Positions 36,121 to 45,765 of a stretch of 64,000 bases of DNA are shown piece after piece. Location of the stretch: contig NZ_WQGO01000004.1 in assembly GCF_013034685.1 (NCBI RefSeq), positions 186,001-250,000 of the forward strand, given 5' to 3'. Each line of letters starts with the position of its first letter. The first letter of the stretch is position 1. The notes under the pieces are model-generated. The model saw only the letters and a list, made by a program, of their open reading frames with translations. It made no database searches and was not told the DNA's origin. This stretch comes from Ruegeria lacuscaerulensis. GTDB lineage: Bacteria > Pseudomonadota > Alphaproteobacteria > Rhodobacterales > Rhodobacteraceae. The translations under genes were made by a program, and so were the position numbers.

Positions 36121-38019
36121 ATGCGCCTGCCCTATTTCTTAGCTGCTGCCCTGATTTTCCTCGTTTCGGCCGGGTTGTCCCTGCTGGCCGCTAGCTATGC
36201 GGTGACCGCGGTCGAGGAAGCATCGGAATTTGCCGTCCGCCGCGCGCTGGACCTGAAAGGCCATGACTGGGCCGAGGTCGAATCGGACGGGTTGCGCGTG
36301 GTGCTGACCGGTACCGCGCAGGACGAGGCCACCCGGTTCAGCGCCCTGACCGCCGCCGGGACCGAGGTTGATACCTCGCGCGTCATTGATGACATGGAGG
36401 TGGCGCCGACAACGCAGCTGGCCCCACCGAAATTCTCGGCCGAGATTTTGCGCAATGACAGTGGCATCTCGGTTATCGGCCTAATCCCCGCCACCCAAGA
36501 TCGCGATGCGCTGATCGAGCGGTTGCGCCGCCTGGATGCCGACAACGTATCGGACCTGATGGAAACGGCCGACTATCCCACCCCTAAAGGTTGGGACGAC
36601 GCGCTGGATTTTGCCATCGAAGCGCTGGTCCGCCTGCCCCGTGCCAAGATCTCGGCCAGTCCGGGGCTGGTCAAGATCACCGCCATCGCGGATAGTCGCC
36701 ATGAAAAAGAGCGGCTGGAACAAGAGCTGACGCGCGCAGCCCCACCCAGCTTGCGGATAGGGCTTGCAATCTCGGCCCCGCGCCCGGTGATCACGCCCTT
36801 TACCCTGCGCTATCTGATCGGAGCCGAGGGTGGTCAGTTCGATGCCTGCTCGGCGCAGGATGAAGATGCCCGTACCGCCATCATCGCCGCCGCGCAGGAA
36901 ACCGGCATGACTGGGCCCTATAGTTGTACGATCGGACTGGGTGAGCCGTCTCCTCGGTGGTCCGAAGCAGCGATTCTCAGCATTCGGGCGCTGGCACAGA
37001 TCGGTCAGGGGTCTGTCACCATGTCCGACGCAGATATCACGCTTGTGGCCGCAATGGGCACAGACCCAGGCACTTTTGATCGGGTAGTAGGCGAGCTTGA
37101 GACCGCCCTTCCCGACGTCTTTGCCCTGCATGCCGTGCTGCCCGAACCCGAAGAAGACGCCCCTGCTGGCCCGCCCGAATTCGCGGCCACGCGCAGCCCC
37201 GAAGGTCTGGTCCAGATACGCGGACGTCTGGGTGACGAAACCCTGCGCGACATGGTCGACAGCTTTGCCCGCGCGGCCTTTGGCTCGGAACAGGTCTATA
37301 CCGCCACAAGGATCGCACCGGACCTGCCAGCCGACTGGCCCGTGCGCGTGCTGGCTGGGCTGGAAGCATTGGCGCAACTACACAACGGCGTTCTGACGGT
37401 GACACCTGATGACGTCGCCCTGAGCGGCGTCACCCATGACCCCGACACACGGGCCGGGATCACCAGCCTTTTGTCGGACAAGTTGGGCGACGCCCAGGAA
37501 TTTAACCTGTCGATCACCTATCAGGCCCCACCCGAACCCGAGGACACACTTCCTGACCCCGAACAGTGCGAAGAACAGATCGCGCAGGTCCAGTCCTCCA
37601 GCAAAATCGCCTTTGAACCTGGGTCTGCCACTGTCGCCGCTGACTCGCGTGATACGGTCAACCAGATCGCCGAAATCCTGCGGGACTGCGGCCCAATCCG
37701 GATGGAGATTCAGGGCCATACCGACAGCCAGGGCCGTGAGGAAATGAACCAACAGCTCAGCCAGGCGCGGGCGCAATCCATCCTGAACGAGTTGCGCGGC
37801 CGCCGGGTGCCGACTTCAAGCTATACCGCCGTGGGGTATGGCGAGACTCAACCCATTGCCGATAACGATTCAGAAGAAGGCCGCGAAGAAAACCGGCGGA
37901 TCGAATTCCGCCTGATCCGTCCGGAACCTGTTGAGGCAACTGAAACTGGGCTTGAGGCCATGGAAGCAGTGACCGAGACGTCAGAAGACGCCGGAGACAC
38001 CGGCGCGGGGGACCAATAA
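36121..38019 (+). CDS. OmpA-family protein with BON-like repeats
   Basis: A 632-residue envelope protein. An N-terminal hydrophobic helix (about 4-30) is an uncleaved anchor or signal. The middle 450 residues contain several repeats of a BON-like pattern (for example AEVESDGLRVVLTGTAQDEATR near 57 and similar stretches later). The C-terminal domain (about 500-610) is an OmpA peptidoglycan-binding domain with GHTDSQGREEMNQQLSQARA near 543. A Glu-rich tail follows. It probably links inner membrane and cell wall. The gene 1 nt downstream is likely cotranscribed. Confidence 0.85.
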   Translation: MRLPYFLAAALIFLVSAGLSLLAASYAVTAVEEASEFAVRRALDLKGHDWAEVESDGLRVVLTGTAQDEATRFSALTAAGTEVDTSRVIDDMEVAPTTQLAPPKFSAEILRNDSGISVIGLIPATQDRDALIERLRRLDADNVSDLMETADYPTPKGWDDALDFAIEALVRLPRAKISASPGLVKITAIADSRHEKERLEQELTRAAPPSLRIGLAISAPRPVITPFTLRYLIGAEGGQFDACSAQDEDARTAIIAAAQETGMTGPYSCTIGLGEPSPRWSEAAILSIRALAQIGQGSVTMSDADITLVAAMGTDPGTFDRVVGELETALPDVFALHAVLPEPEEDAPAGPPEFAATRSPEGLVQIRGRLGDETLRDMVDSFARAAFGSEQVYTATRIAPDLPADWPVRVLAGLEALAQLHNGVLTVTPDDVALSGVTHDPDTRAGITSLLSDKLGDAQEFNLSITYQAPPEPEDTLPDPEQCEEQIAQVQSSSKIAFEPGSATVAADSRDTVNQIAEILRDCGPIRMEIQGHTDSQGREEMNQQLSQARAQSILNELRGRRVPTSSYTAVGYGETQPIADNDSEEGREENRRIEFRLIRPEPVEATETGLEAMEAVTETSEDAGDTGAGDQ

Positions 38020-38020
38020 G

Positions 38021-38341
38021 TTGAACAGACTGGAATTCATAATTGCCACGGCCATCATCCTATTCGGGGCGTTCTGTATGGGATGGTTCGCCAACTGGCT
38101 GGCCCACCGTCTGTCCCGCGTGCGCCAAAGCGACGTGGCCGATCTGGACCGTATGAGCCAAGAGCTGCACGAGGCCGAGGAAACCCGCGATCAGGCCATC
38201 ACCTATCTGCAGCAACGCGAGGCCGAGTTGACCAATCAACTGACCCAGACCGAGGCCGAGCTGTCCGCCGCAATGGAAGGCCTACGCGCCGCCCGGCAAG
38301 AGGCCGAGGAACTGCGCGGACGCATCAACAACGCGGATTAA
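38021..38341 (+). CDS. Membrane-anchored coiled-coil protein
   Basis: A 106-residue protein starting at TTG 38021, 1 nt after the OmpA-like stop. An N-terminal helix (about 6-26) anchors it and the rest is Glu/Gln/Ala-rich coiled coil (LHEAEETRDQAITYLQQ and similar heptads). Function is unknown; position suggests partnership with the OmpA-like protein, possibly at the envelope. It ends 1 nt before the convergent moaE stop. Confidence 0.75.
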   Translation: MNRLEFIIATAIILFGAFCMGWFANWLAHRLSRVRQSDVADLDRMSQELHEAEETRDQAITYLQQREAELTNQLTQTEAELSAAMEGLRAARQEAEELRGRINNAD

Positions 38342-38342
38342 G

Positions 38343-38789
38343 TCACCACCGGCTCAGCGCGTCTTCGTCTTCGTCCTTGGCGGCGACCCAATCGGCGCCT
38401 GCGTTGGTGATCTCTTTCTTCCAGAACGGCGCGCGGGATTTGAGGTAGTCCATCAGGTACTCGGCCGCCTCGAACGCATCTTTGCGGTGGGGCGAGGCGG
38501 TGGCCACCATCATGATCCGATCCCCCGGAGCCAACCGTCCGTGGCGGTGGATCACCAGCACATCGCCCAGCGACCAGCGCGATTGCGCCTCGGTCGCGAT
38601 CTTGGTCAGGGCGCGTTCGGTCATGCCGGGGTAGTGTTCGATCTCCATCACGTCCAGATCGCCCGTGGCCAGGTCGCGCACAACGCCGGTAAAGGTCACG
38701 ATGGCCCCGTTGGCAGCATCATCCCCAGCAGCAAAGGCGTTGGCTTCTGCCCCCATGTCAAACGGGGCTTCCTGTACGACGATCCGCAT
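38343..38789 (-). CDS. moaE: Molybdopterin synthase catalytic subunit
   Basis: A 148-residue large subunit of molybdopterin synthase, adding dithiolene sulfurs to precursor Z with sulfur carried by MoaD. The family segments GAIVTFTGVVRD (about 28-39), LEIEHYPGMTE-type sequence and HRHGRLAPGDRIMMVATASPHR (about 81-102) are present, with the catalytic Lys in the C-terminal FWKKE region. Directly behind moaD. Confidence 0.94.
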   Translation of the reverse strand: MRIVVQEAPFDMGAEANAFAAGDDAANGAIVTFTGVVRDLATGDLDVMEIEHYPGMTERALTKIATEAQSRWSLGDVLVIHRHGRLAPGDRIMMVATASPHRKDAFEAAEYLMDYLKSRAPFWKKEITNAGADWVAAKDEDEDALSRW

Positions 38790-38790
38790 C

Positions 38791-39036
38791 TCAGCCGCCT
38801 GTCATGGGCGGAAAGAACGCAACCTCGCGCACGCCCGACAGCGGGGCGTCAAAGTCCGACAGTTCCTGATCCAGCGCCACGCGCAGGGCCGACAGATCAG
38901 CGAAGGCAGCAGCATAGCGGTCTTCGCGCGCGCTGAGTTCAGCGACCAGATCGCTGACCGTCGCGGCCTGCGTTTCGACCTTTTCCTTGGGCAGGCCGAT
39001 GCGTTCGCGCACCCAGGCGAAATACAGCACGTCCAT
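38791..39036 (-). CDS. moaD: Molybdopterin synthase sulfur-carrier subunit
   Basis: An 81-residue ubiquitin-like protein ending in the required Gly-Gly (P-P-M-T-G-G), whose terminus becomes a thiocarboxylate. FAWVRERIG near the N-terminus is typical. It lies between pgsA (3 nt upstream) and moaE (1 nt downstream), a compact operon. Confidence 0.93.
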   Translation of the reverse strand: MDVLYFAWVRERIGLPKEKVETQAATVSDLVAELSAREDRYAAAFADLSALRVALDQELSDFDAPLSGVREVAFFPPMTGG

Positions 39037-39039
39037 CGC

Positions 39040-39708
39040 TTAGCTCTCCTTCAGATGGGGCATGGCTTTACGTAGGTAGTCATAGCCCGTGATCAATGTC
39101 AGCGTCGCAGCAATCCACAGCAGCCACAGCCCAATACGGCCCGACCAGAACATGCCTTCCAAATGCCGGCGGAGGTGGTTGTGGTCCTCGACCTCGCCAG
39201 TCAGGACCTGATCTATGATCGTGGGGTCCATGCCGAAAGTGGCCATGACGAAATAGTGCTCGAATATCCCCTGCGAGAACAGGATGGCAATCGCCACCAT
39301 CTGCGCCGTGGTCTTCCACTTGGCCAACTTGGTGACCTTCAGCGTGCCTGCCGTATCGCCCAGATATTCGCGCAGGCCCGAGACAAAAACCTCGCGGAAC
39401 AGGATCACGGTGGCGGGCAAAACCAGCCAAGGCGTCCAGTGTTCTGTCGAATAGCCCACAAGGATCATCAGCGCGATCACCACCATCGCTTTGTCGGCAA
39501 TCGGATCCAGCATCGCGCCAATCTTTGTTTCCTGCTTCCAAGCACGGGCCAAGTAGCCATCGAACCAGTCGGTGATGGCGGCGGACATGAACAGGATCAG
39601 GGCAAACCAATCGGCATAGGGCCGGGTGAAATACAAAAACATCACGGCCAGACCTGGCGCCGCCAATAGGCGAAGCACGGTCAGGATATTGGGCAGGTTC
39701 CACTTCAT
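39040..39708 (-). CDS. pgsA: CDP-diacylglycerol-glycerol-3-phosphate 3-phosphatidyltransferase
   Basis: A 222-residue inner-membrane enzyme making phosphatidylglycerol phosphate. The CDP-alcohol phosphotransferase motif is complete: D-x2-D-G-x2-A-R-x8-G-x3-D-x3-D in WFDGYLARAWKQETKIGAML and on (about 58-85). The ATG at 39708 begins MKWNLPNILTVLRLL, the usual N-terminus; an upstream start would add an unlikely Arg/Cys tail. First gene of pgsA-moaD-moaE. Confidence 0.94.
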   Translation of the reverse strand: MKWNLPNILTVLRLLAAPGLAVMFLYFTRPYADWFALILFMSAAITDWFDGYLARAWKQETKIGAMLDPIADKAMVVIALMILVGYSTEHWTPWLVLPATVILFREVFVSGLREYLGDTAGTLKVTKLAKWKTTAQMVAIAILFSQGIFEHYFVMATFGMDPTIIDQVLTGEVEDHNHLRRHLEGMFWSGRIGLWLLWIAATLTLITGYDYLRKAMPHLKES

Positions 39709-39879
39709 GGTTAAAACTTTACATCGCCGGTTCGGGACATGAAAGATGGCCCGTTGAAAATCTGCCCCGATCACAGGCTGTTGCAGTGATTGCGGTCAAA
39801 GGGTCGCAACCCCGTTTCCGCGACTTGGCGCGCACAGTGTTTGCGGCCAGATTGGCGACTGGTTCAAACAGGGCGAAAC

Positions 39880-40764
39880 ATGACAACCCACATTCAAACC
39901 GACCCCCGATCGAACCTGATCGGCAGCGCATGGATGATCGCCGCAATGGCACTTTTCGCGCTTGAGGATGCGCTGATCAAGGCCGCCTCGGCAGCAATTC
40001 CGATCTGGCAGGTGTTGGTGCTGTTCGGCGCAGGCGGTGCAGTGATCTATTCGGTGGTGGCCATGTTACGCAGTACACGGCTGTTTCAGCCGGATGTGCT
40101 GTCGCGCCCAATGAAAGTGCGCGTGGTTTTCGAAATCCTCGGACGGTTGTTCTATGTGCTGGCCATCGCGTTAACGCCACTATCCTCGGCCACTGTGATC
40201 TTACAGGCCACGCCTCTGGTCGTTGTTGCGGGCGCTGCTCTGGTCTTTGGCGAAACCGTCGGCTGGCGCAGGTGGAGCGCCATTCTGATTGGCCTTGTCG
40301 GCGTCGTCATCATCATCCGACCAACCGGAGACAGCTTCTCGGCCCTGTCCATCCTTGCGGTGCTGGGAATGTTGGGGTTCGCAGGCCGCGATCTGGCCAG
40401 CCGCGCCGCGCCCGCGTCACTGGGGACCGAGGTGCTGGGGTTCTACGGTTTCCTTTGCATCATAATCGCCGGTCTGGCCTATCGGTTCTGGGAAGGCACA
40501 CCGATGCAGCCCCTGACCGCGCAAGTCAGCCTGCATATGACCGGCGCAATCATCATGGGTGTCATGGCCTATGCCTCGCTGATGAAGGCAATGCGCACGG
40601 GCGAGGTCTCATCCGTCACGCCTTTCCGCTATTCGCGACTGCTGTTCGGGATCGGGTTGGGCGTGGTCATGTTTGGTGAGCGGCTGGACCAGACCATGTG
40701 GATCGGGTCGGCGCTGATCGTCGCCTCGGGGCTGTATATTCTGGCGCGGGGGCGGCGGGCCTAA
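39880..40764 (+). CDS. DMT superfamily transporter (EamA)
   Basis: A 294-residue transporter with ten hydrophobic helices in two EamA repeats (about 15-140 and 150-290). Typical segments are [20 protein letters not shown] at the end of repeat one and [20 protein letters not shown] in repeat two. Substrate is unknown; family members export amino acids or metabolites. The ATG at 39880 precedes the first helix by about 15 residues. It is convergent with uvrC, sharing a CTA/TAA overlap of 4 nt. Confidence 0.88.
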   Translation: MTTHIQTDPRSNLIGSAWMIAAMALFALEDALIKAASAAIPIWQVLVLFGAGGAVIYSVVAMLRSTRLFQPDVLSRPMKVRVVFEILGRLFYVLAIALTPLSSATVILQATPLVVVAGAALVFGETVGWRRWSAILIGLVGVVIIIRPTGDSFSALSILAVLGMLGFAGRDLASRAAPASLGTEVLGFYGFLCIIIAGLAYRFWEGTPMQPLTAQVSLHMTGAIIMGVMAYASLMKAMRTGEVSSVTPFRYSRLLFGIGLGVVMFGERLDQTMWIGSALIVASGLYILARGRRA

Positions 40765-42635
40765 CCCTTGTCGTGGAAGAAATCATAGACCTTCTGCGCC
40801 AACCCGGCTGAGATCCCGTCCACCGCCTTGAGATCCGCCAGATTGGCTCGGCTGACCGCCTTGGCGCTACCGAAATGGGCCAAAAGGGCGCGTTTGCGTG
40901 CCGCACCCACGCCGGGGATTTCGTCCAGAGGCGTCGCCCCAACGGCCTTAGCCCGTTTGGCGCGATGGGTACCGATGGCGAAGCGGTGCGCCTCATCCCG
41001 CAGGCGTTGAATGAAATACAGCACCGGATCGTTGCGCTTCAGCGCAAAGGCGCGCTGGCCGATGCGGTGGAATTCCTCTTTGCCGTGGTCGCGGTCCACA
41101 CCCTTGGCGACGCCGACCATCGGGATGTCTTCGACCCCGTGTTCCACCATGATCTCATGCACCACGCTGACCTGCCCTGCTCCACCATCGATCAACAGCA
41201 GGTCGGGCCAATGGCCCTTGTCTCGGTCTGGGTCTTCTTTTTGCAAGCGGGTGAAACGGCGGGTCAGAACCTCTTTCATCATGCCAAAATCGTCGCCGGG
41301 GGTCAGATCATCGCCCCGGATGTTGAACTTGCGATAGGCGTTTTTCATGAACCCCTCGGGGCCCGCCACGATCATGCCGCCCACCGCGTTGGTGCCCTGA
41401 ATATGGCTGTTATCGTAGACCTCGATCCGCTCGGGTGGCGTGTCCAGATCAAACGCCTCGGCCACACCACGTAACAGTTTGGCCTGCGTGGCGCTTTCCG
41501 ACATGCGCCGTGCCAGTGACTCGCGTGCGTTGCGCAGGGCTCCGGCGACCAGTTCTTGTTTCTCGCCCCGTTGAGGGACAAGAATTTCAACCTTGCGTCC
41601 GGCTTTTTCCGACAGCGCGTCCTGCATCAGATCGGCATTCTCGATCGCATCTGACAGGATCAACTGACGGGGCGGTTCCTTGTTGTCGTAGAACTGACCG
41701 AGAAACGCCTCCATCACCTCGGCAGGTGACACATCCGCCCCGACCCGAGGGTAAAAGTCTTTGTTGCCCCAGTTCTGGTTGGCCCGGATAAAGAACACCT
41801 GCACACAGGCCTGCCCACTATCCATATAGAGTCCGATCACATCCGCCTCGGCCACGCCGCGCGGGTTGATGCCTTGGGACGTCTGCACCTGCGTCAGCGC
41901 TCGAATACGGTCGCGCAGGCTGGCGGCGCGTTCGAACTCCATCGCCTCGGACGCGGCCATCATCTGTTTGGCCAGTTCTTCCTGCACCTTGGTTGACCGG
42001 CCCGACAAGAACCGTTCCGCATCCTTGACGCTTTCGCCGTAATCGCTTTCCGAGATCAACCCAACACACGGCCCAGAACAGCGCTTAATCTGATACAGCA
42101 GACAGGGCCGCGTCCGGCTGTCGAACATGGAATCCGAGCAGTTACGCAGCAGGAACGCTTTTTGCAGCTGGTTCAGCGTCCGGTTCACCGCTCCGGCGCT
42201 GGCGAATGGGCCAAAATAGGCGCCCTTTTCTTTCTTCGCCCCACGATGTTTCTTGATCTGCGGAAACCCATGATCCTTGGCGACCAGAATGTTCGGAAAA
42301 CTCTTATCGTCGCGCAGCAGCACATTGTACTTGGGCTTGAGCTGCTTGATCAGGTTCTGCTCCAGCAGCAGCGCCTCGGTCTCGGTCCGCGTGGTCAGAA
42401 ACATCATCGAAACCGTCGCGGCGATCATCTTCTCGATCCGCCCCGAATGTCCGGGCCGCGTATAGTTCGATACCCGCGCCTTCAGGTTTCGCGCCTTGCC
42501 CACGTACAGAACCCGACTGTCCGCATCCAACATCCGGTACACACCGGGCGAGCTGTCCAGCGTTTTCACATATCGCTGTATACATTCGTATCCAACGCTT
42601 TGGGTTTCGGAGTTCGATTCGTTCTGGACGGTCAT
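40761..42635 (-). CDS. uvrC: UvrABC excinuclease subunit C
   Basis: A 624-residue nuclease that makes both incisions in nucleotide excision repair. It has the GIY-YIG nuclease ([24 protein letters not shown] about 28-51), a Cys-rich region ([13 protein letters not shown] near 160), a UVR domain, the RNase H-like 5' nuclease with VYDNSHIQG near 407 and [11 protein letters not shown] near 480, and C-terminal helix-hairpin-helix motifs ([14 protein letters not shown]). The ATG at 42635 is preferred; one at 42662 is also in frame. Upstream lies an AT-rich gap. Confidence 0.96.
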   Translation of the reverse strand: MTVQNESNSETQSVGYECIQRYVKTLDSSPGVYRMLDADSRVLYVGKARNLKARVSNYTRPGHSGRIEKMIAATVSMMFLTTRTETEALLLEQNLIKQLKPKYNVLLRDDKSFPNILVAKDHGFPQIKKHRGAKKEKGAYFGPFASAGAVNRTLNQLQKAFLLRNCSDSMFDSRTRPCLLYQIKRCSGPCVGLISESDYGESVKDAERFLSGRSTKVQEELAKQMMAASEAMEFERAASLRDRIRALTQVQTSQGINPRGVAEADVIGLYMDSGQACVQVFFIRANQNWGNKDFYPRVGADVSPAEVMEAFLGQFYDNKEPPRQLILSDAIENADLMQDALSEKAGRKVEILVPQRGEKQELVAGALRNARESLARRMSESATQAKLLRGVAEAFDLDTPPERIEVYDNSHIQGTNAVGGMIVAGPEGFMKNAYRKFNIRGDDLTPGDDFGMMKEVLTRRFTRLQKEDPDRDKGHWPDLLLIDGGAGQVSVVHEIMVEHGVEDIPMVGVAKGVDRDHGKEEFHRIGQRAFALKRNDPVLYFIQRLRDEAHRFAIGTHRAKRAKAVGATPLDEIPGVGAARKRALLAHFGSAKAVSRANLADLKAVDGISAGLAQKVYDFFHDKG

Positions 42636-42662
42636 GTGCCTGAAATATGATTCCCTCACCAT

Positions 42663-42925
42663 GGCTGCAATCTTGAGCGCCTCAGATCAAGAGAAAACAA
42701 ATCCACGGTTTCTGTGGATAAGTATGAAGATAAGTTTCAGGGTATCGCGATTTTCCCTTAATTCATTAAGGATTCCTTGATTTGCACAAAAATTAGGCAC
42801 TAGTTTAACTATTTGTTTTTAAATTATATTTTTTCATACACAGGACAAGTGCATGAAAAACAATACATTTTTGTAACGCGTTGGTAACAGAAATGAGAGC
42901 GGTGCAAAACTTATCTGAGAATTAC
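42663..42925. other. AT-rich gap with consensus DnaA box
   Basis: This 263-nt gap between uvrC and the FolM-like gene is strikingly AT-rich for the window, above all 42760-42880. TGTGGATAA at 42713-42721 is a perfect match, on the minus strand, to the DnaA box TTATCCACA; TCATACACA at 42834-42842 differs at one base. ATCCAC/GTGGAT (42701-42706, 42714-42719) is a 6-bp dyad and CTTAAT/ATTAAG a hairpin at 42758-42771. No gene is seen. It may be the uvrC promoter region or a DnaA-binding site. Confidence 0.5.
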
Positions 42926-43705
42926 CTATTCAACGCCCAAAACATCCGGTGTTTGCCAACCAAGATGCTGCCCGCCATCCACGCATAAAAGCTGTCCGGT
43001 GACGGCGTGGGCATCCAGAAAATAGCCCAGCGCAGCGGTGATATCGGACGGATTCGCGCCGCGTTCCAACACTGTGTTTCTTCGCTGCGCGCTAAAGTGA
43101 TCGGCGCTTTGACGATGTCCCTGCATCGTCGGGCCGGGACCAATCGCATTGACGCGGATAGCCGGGGTCAGCGCCTGCGCAGCGGTACGAGTCAGCGCCC
43201 AGAGACCCATCTTAGCGATAGTGTAGGACATAAATTCGGGCGTCAGCTTACGCACGCGCATATCCACCATGTTGACGATCAGGCCGGTCGCCACCGGTTC
43301 TCCTGCATCGTCTTTTTCAGGTTCCAACCCTTGTTCAGCCATGGCCTGCGTCAGAACGAAGGGCGCGCGAAGGTTGCTGTCCATGTGGCGGTCCCAGCTT
43401 GTTCGAGTGGCCGTCTGAATGTTGTCATATTCAAAGATCGAAGCATTGTTGACCAGACAGGTGATCGGTCCGCCCAACGCCTCGGCCGCGCGGGGCAACA
43501 AGGTCTGAACCTGCGCCTCATCCAGAAGATCGGCCTGTAGGGCGATCGCGCTGCGGCCCATAGCCTGAGCCTCGGCCACGACATCCAGCGCCGGTTGTTC
43601 CGAGGTCGCATAGTGGATGGCCACATCATACCCGCGCTGTGCCAAATACAGGGCCATAGCCCGGCCAAGGCGAATGCCTGCTCCGGTTACGAGGGCACGG
43701 GTCAT
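42926..43705 (-). CDS. Short-chain reductase, FolM/pteridine-reductase-like
   Basis: A 259-residue Rossmann-fold reductase. The N-terminal motif is T-G-x3-R-x-G (TGAGIRLG, residues 7-14), the Arg variant typical of pteridine reductases and FolM rather than ordinary SDRs. NNAS is near 90, and the catalytic Y-x3-K is YTIAK near 170. It probably reduces dihydrobiopterin or dihydromonapterin with NADPH, an inference from the motif. It is 19 nt upstream of the antiporter gene's stop, that is, downstream of the antiporter in one leftward run. Confidence 0.85.
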   Translation of the reverse strand: MTRALVTGAGIRLGRAMALYLAQRGYDVAIHYATSEQPALDVVAEAQAMGRSAIALQADLLDEAQVQTLLPRAAEALGGPITCLVNNASIFEYDNIQTATRTSWDRHMDSNLRAPFVLTQAMAEQGLEPEKDDAGEPVATGLIVNMVDMRVRKLTPEFMSYTIAKMGLWALTRTAAQALTPAIRVNAIGPGPTMQGHRQSADHFSAQRRNTVLERGANPSDITAALGYFLDAHAVTGQLLCVDGGQHLGWQTPDVLGVE

Positions 43706-43723
43706 GATTGGGTCTCCGTAAGG

Positions 43724-44686
43724 TTAGGCCAGCAATGTGACGATGTAGACCACATACAGCAGGGTCAACAACAGGCCCCACCCGCGGGTGATATCTTTCT
43801 TGAAAAAGACGAAGGGGATCAGCAGCAGCGAGGCCGCCAGCATCACCCACAAATCGAAGTGCAAGAATTCGGGATCGACCGGGATGCGACCGACAAGCGT
43901 GGCAATCCCCACAATGGCCAGCAGGTTGAACATGTTCGACCCGATGACGTTCCCCAAAGCAACATCCGCCTGACGGCGCAGCGCCGCCATCACGGTCGTC
44001 GCCAGTTCGGGCAGAGACGTCCCGACCGCCACCAGCGTCAACCCGATCACTGTTTCGCTGACCCCATAGGTGCGGGCAATGACCGTCGCGTTGTCGACCA
44101 GCAGATGCGCGCCCATCGGTAGTCCGATCAGACCCAGCACAAGATAGATCGAGATTTTCCAATAGGGCATATTCGGATCAGCCTCTTCCAGGCCGTCCAG
44201 ATCATCATCGTCTGCGCAGGCGTCACCACAGGCTTTGCGGTGTGCATGCGCCTCGCGGAACGCGTTCCACAAGACTAAAGCCAGCGCCGTCAACAGGATG
44301 GCCCCGCTGAGCAAGTTGAACACGCCGCAAAAGGCCAACCCGATGAACAGCACCGTTGCCATGATCATGAAGACATAGTTCTTGCGGCTGTCACATTCGC
44401 TGGTGTGCAACGTGGCCAGCAGCGCAGGCAGGCCCAGCACCAACAGGATATTGGCTGTGTTTGACCCCACCACATTGCCAAGCGCGATCCCCGGTGCGTT
44501 TTCCTGAATCGCGCTGATCGCAATCAACAATTCAGGCGCCGAAGTGCCAAAGGCCACAATGGTCAGGCTGACGATCAGAGCAGGCACGCCCAAGCGCAGG
44601 CTGAGGTTCACGGCCCCACGCACAAGCGCATCACCCGCCAGCAGCAGGATCAGCAGCCCGAGCCCCGAAAGCAGCCATGCCGTCAT
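43724..44686 (-). CDS. Calcium/sodium antiporter, YrbG-like
   Basis: A 320-residue exchanger with two homologous halves of five helices. The alpha repeats are FGTSAPELLIA (about 48-58) and VGTSLPELATT (about 232-242), which form the ion site. A His/Cys/Asp/Glu-rich loop (about 155-180) separates the halves. The ATG at 44686 has an AGGAGG-like site and overlaps the stop of the small upstream gene (ATGA). Confidence 0.93.
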   Translation of the reverse strand: MTAWLLSGLGLLILLLAGDALVRGAVNLSLRLGVPALIVSLTIVAFGTSAPELLIAISAIQENAPGIALGNVVGSNTANILLVLGLPALLATLHTSECDSRKNYVFMIMATVLFIGLAFCGVFNLLSGAILLTALALVLWNAFREAHAHRKACGDACADDDDLDGLEEADPNMPYWKISIYLVLGLIGLPMGAHLLVDNATVIARTYGVSETVIGLTLVAVGTSLPELATTVMAALRRQADVALGNVIGSNMFNLLAIVGIATLVGRIPVDPEFLHFDLWVMLAASLLLIPFVFFKKDITRGWGLLLTLLYVVYIVTLLA

Positions 44687-44874
44687 GTACGGCCTCCTTT
44701 TTCGCAGGCGCAGGGGCCTTTGCCGATCCTGAACCGCCCGCAGCGCGGACACCGGGATGATTGCAGCCTCTTCTGACCCGGAAAGCGCAGCTTTCCGAAC
44801 ATCGCCAACACACCCATGGCGATCAGGAAGAGGGTGACAATCTTGATAATCACGTCACAGACCAAAACGCGCAT
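44683..44874 (-). CDS. Small membrane protein with zinc-ribbon-like tail
   Basis: A 63-residue protein with one helix (about 7-24) and a C-terminal C-P-R-C then C-A-C arrangement (about residues 42-57) that could bind zinc. It overlaps the peptidase gene by 20 nt and the antiporter gene by 4 nt, so it is coupled to both. Function unknown. Short length and overlaps make it easy to miss. Confidence 0.65.
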   Translation of the reverse strand: MRVLVCDVIIKIVTLFLIAMGVLAMFGKLRFPGQKRLQSSRCPRCGRFRIGKGPCACEKGGRT

Positions 44875-45652
44875 AGGCCGCGCGCTCCTCAAGCCCGGAA
44901 ATCGCGTCCTGCGCCAAAGACGCGCCGAACCGCGACCACAGCGGCTTCCGAAGCCCATAGCGGCGGAATTTGACCTTGTCGCCAAACCGCTCCTGCATTT
45001 TGGGTTTCAGATGCGCGATGCCGTCGATCAGACCAAGTTCTTGGGCACGGCGTGCCAACCACACTTCGCCGGTGAACAGGTCCTGTGTTTCGTCCAGCTT
45101 GCCATCACGACGGGCTTTGACATGGGCGATGAAATTTTCGTGAATATCGCCTAAAAGACGCTCGAGCCGGGCAACGTCCTCTTTCTTTTCGGGCGAGAAC
45201 GGGTCGAGCATGGATTTCGACTCGCCCGCCGTATGCACCCGCCGTTCGATCCCCTGTCGTTTCAGCAACACATGCGCGCCAAAACCTGCCGAGATCACGC
45301 CAATCGAGCCCAGCACCGAACTGTCGTCGGCATAAATTTCATCCGCCGCAGCCGCCAGCCAATAGCCACCCGACGCGGCTACATCTTCAACAAACGCTAT
45401 GACAGGAACGTTCAATTCCTCAGATAACCGCCGAATCCGCGCCCCGATCAGCGAACTTTGAACGGGCGATCCGCCCGGCGAATTAACCTCAAGCGCGACA
45501 GCGGCCGGTTTGCCTTTGCGAAACGCTTTCTCAAGAACCGGCGCCAGCGAGGTGTCGGACATCGAGCCGCGCCCCGCCATTCCGATAGCGCCGGACAGGC
45601 GAATAACGGCCACACAGGGTTGTTTTTTGACGAAGGGCAGGCGCAGGTTCAT
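44855..45652 (-). CDS. S49 family peptidase, SppA-like
   Basis: A 265-residue short-form signal-peptide-peptidase homologue. VNSPGGSPVQS near 64 and ASGGYWLAAAADEIYADDSSVLGSIGV (about 105-131, Ser of A-S-G-G-Y being the nucleophile) are typical. It has no obvious N-terminal helix, unlike SppA. The ATG at 45652 is chosen because it begins MNLRLPFVKK; longer frames start in unlikely sequence. Likely cytoplasmic-side membrane protease or degraded-signal-peptide clearance. Confidence 0.87.
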   Translation of the reverse strand: MNLRLPFVKKQPCVAVIRLSGAIGMAGRGSMSDTSLAPVLEKAFRKGKPAAVALEVNSPGGSPVQSSLIGARIRRLSEELNVPVIAFVEDVAASGGYWLAAAADEIYADDSSVLGSIGVISAGFGAHVLLKRQGIERRVHTAGESKSMLDPFSPEKKEDVARLERLLGDIHENFIAHVKARRDGKLDETQDLFTGEVWLARRAQELGLIDGIAHLKPKMQERFGDKVKFRRYGLRKPLWSRFGASLAQDAISGLEERAAYARFGL

Positions 45653-45765
45653 GGGAGCCGATGTAGAGTGCGGCCCACCGGTAAACAAGGGACGGTTTGA
45701 ACCTTGGATGCGGGAGGGTCACATTTCTCGGCGTCGATGGGCAAAAATGCAACGTCGATCATTGG

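Noticed and set aside
42663..42925. Confident call of a chromosome origin
   Set aside because: One perfect and one near DnaA box are not enough, and the flanking genes are not a usual origin set. Kept as a finding only.
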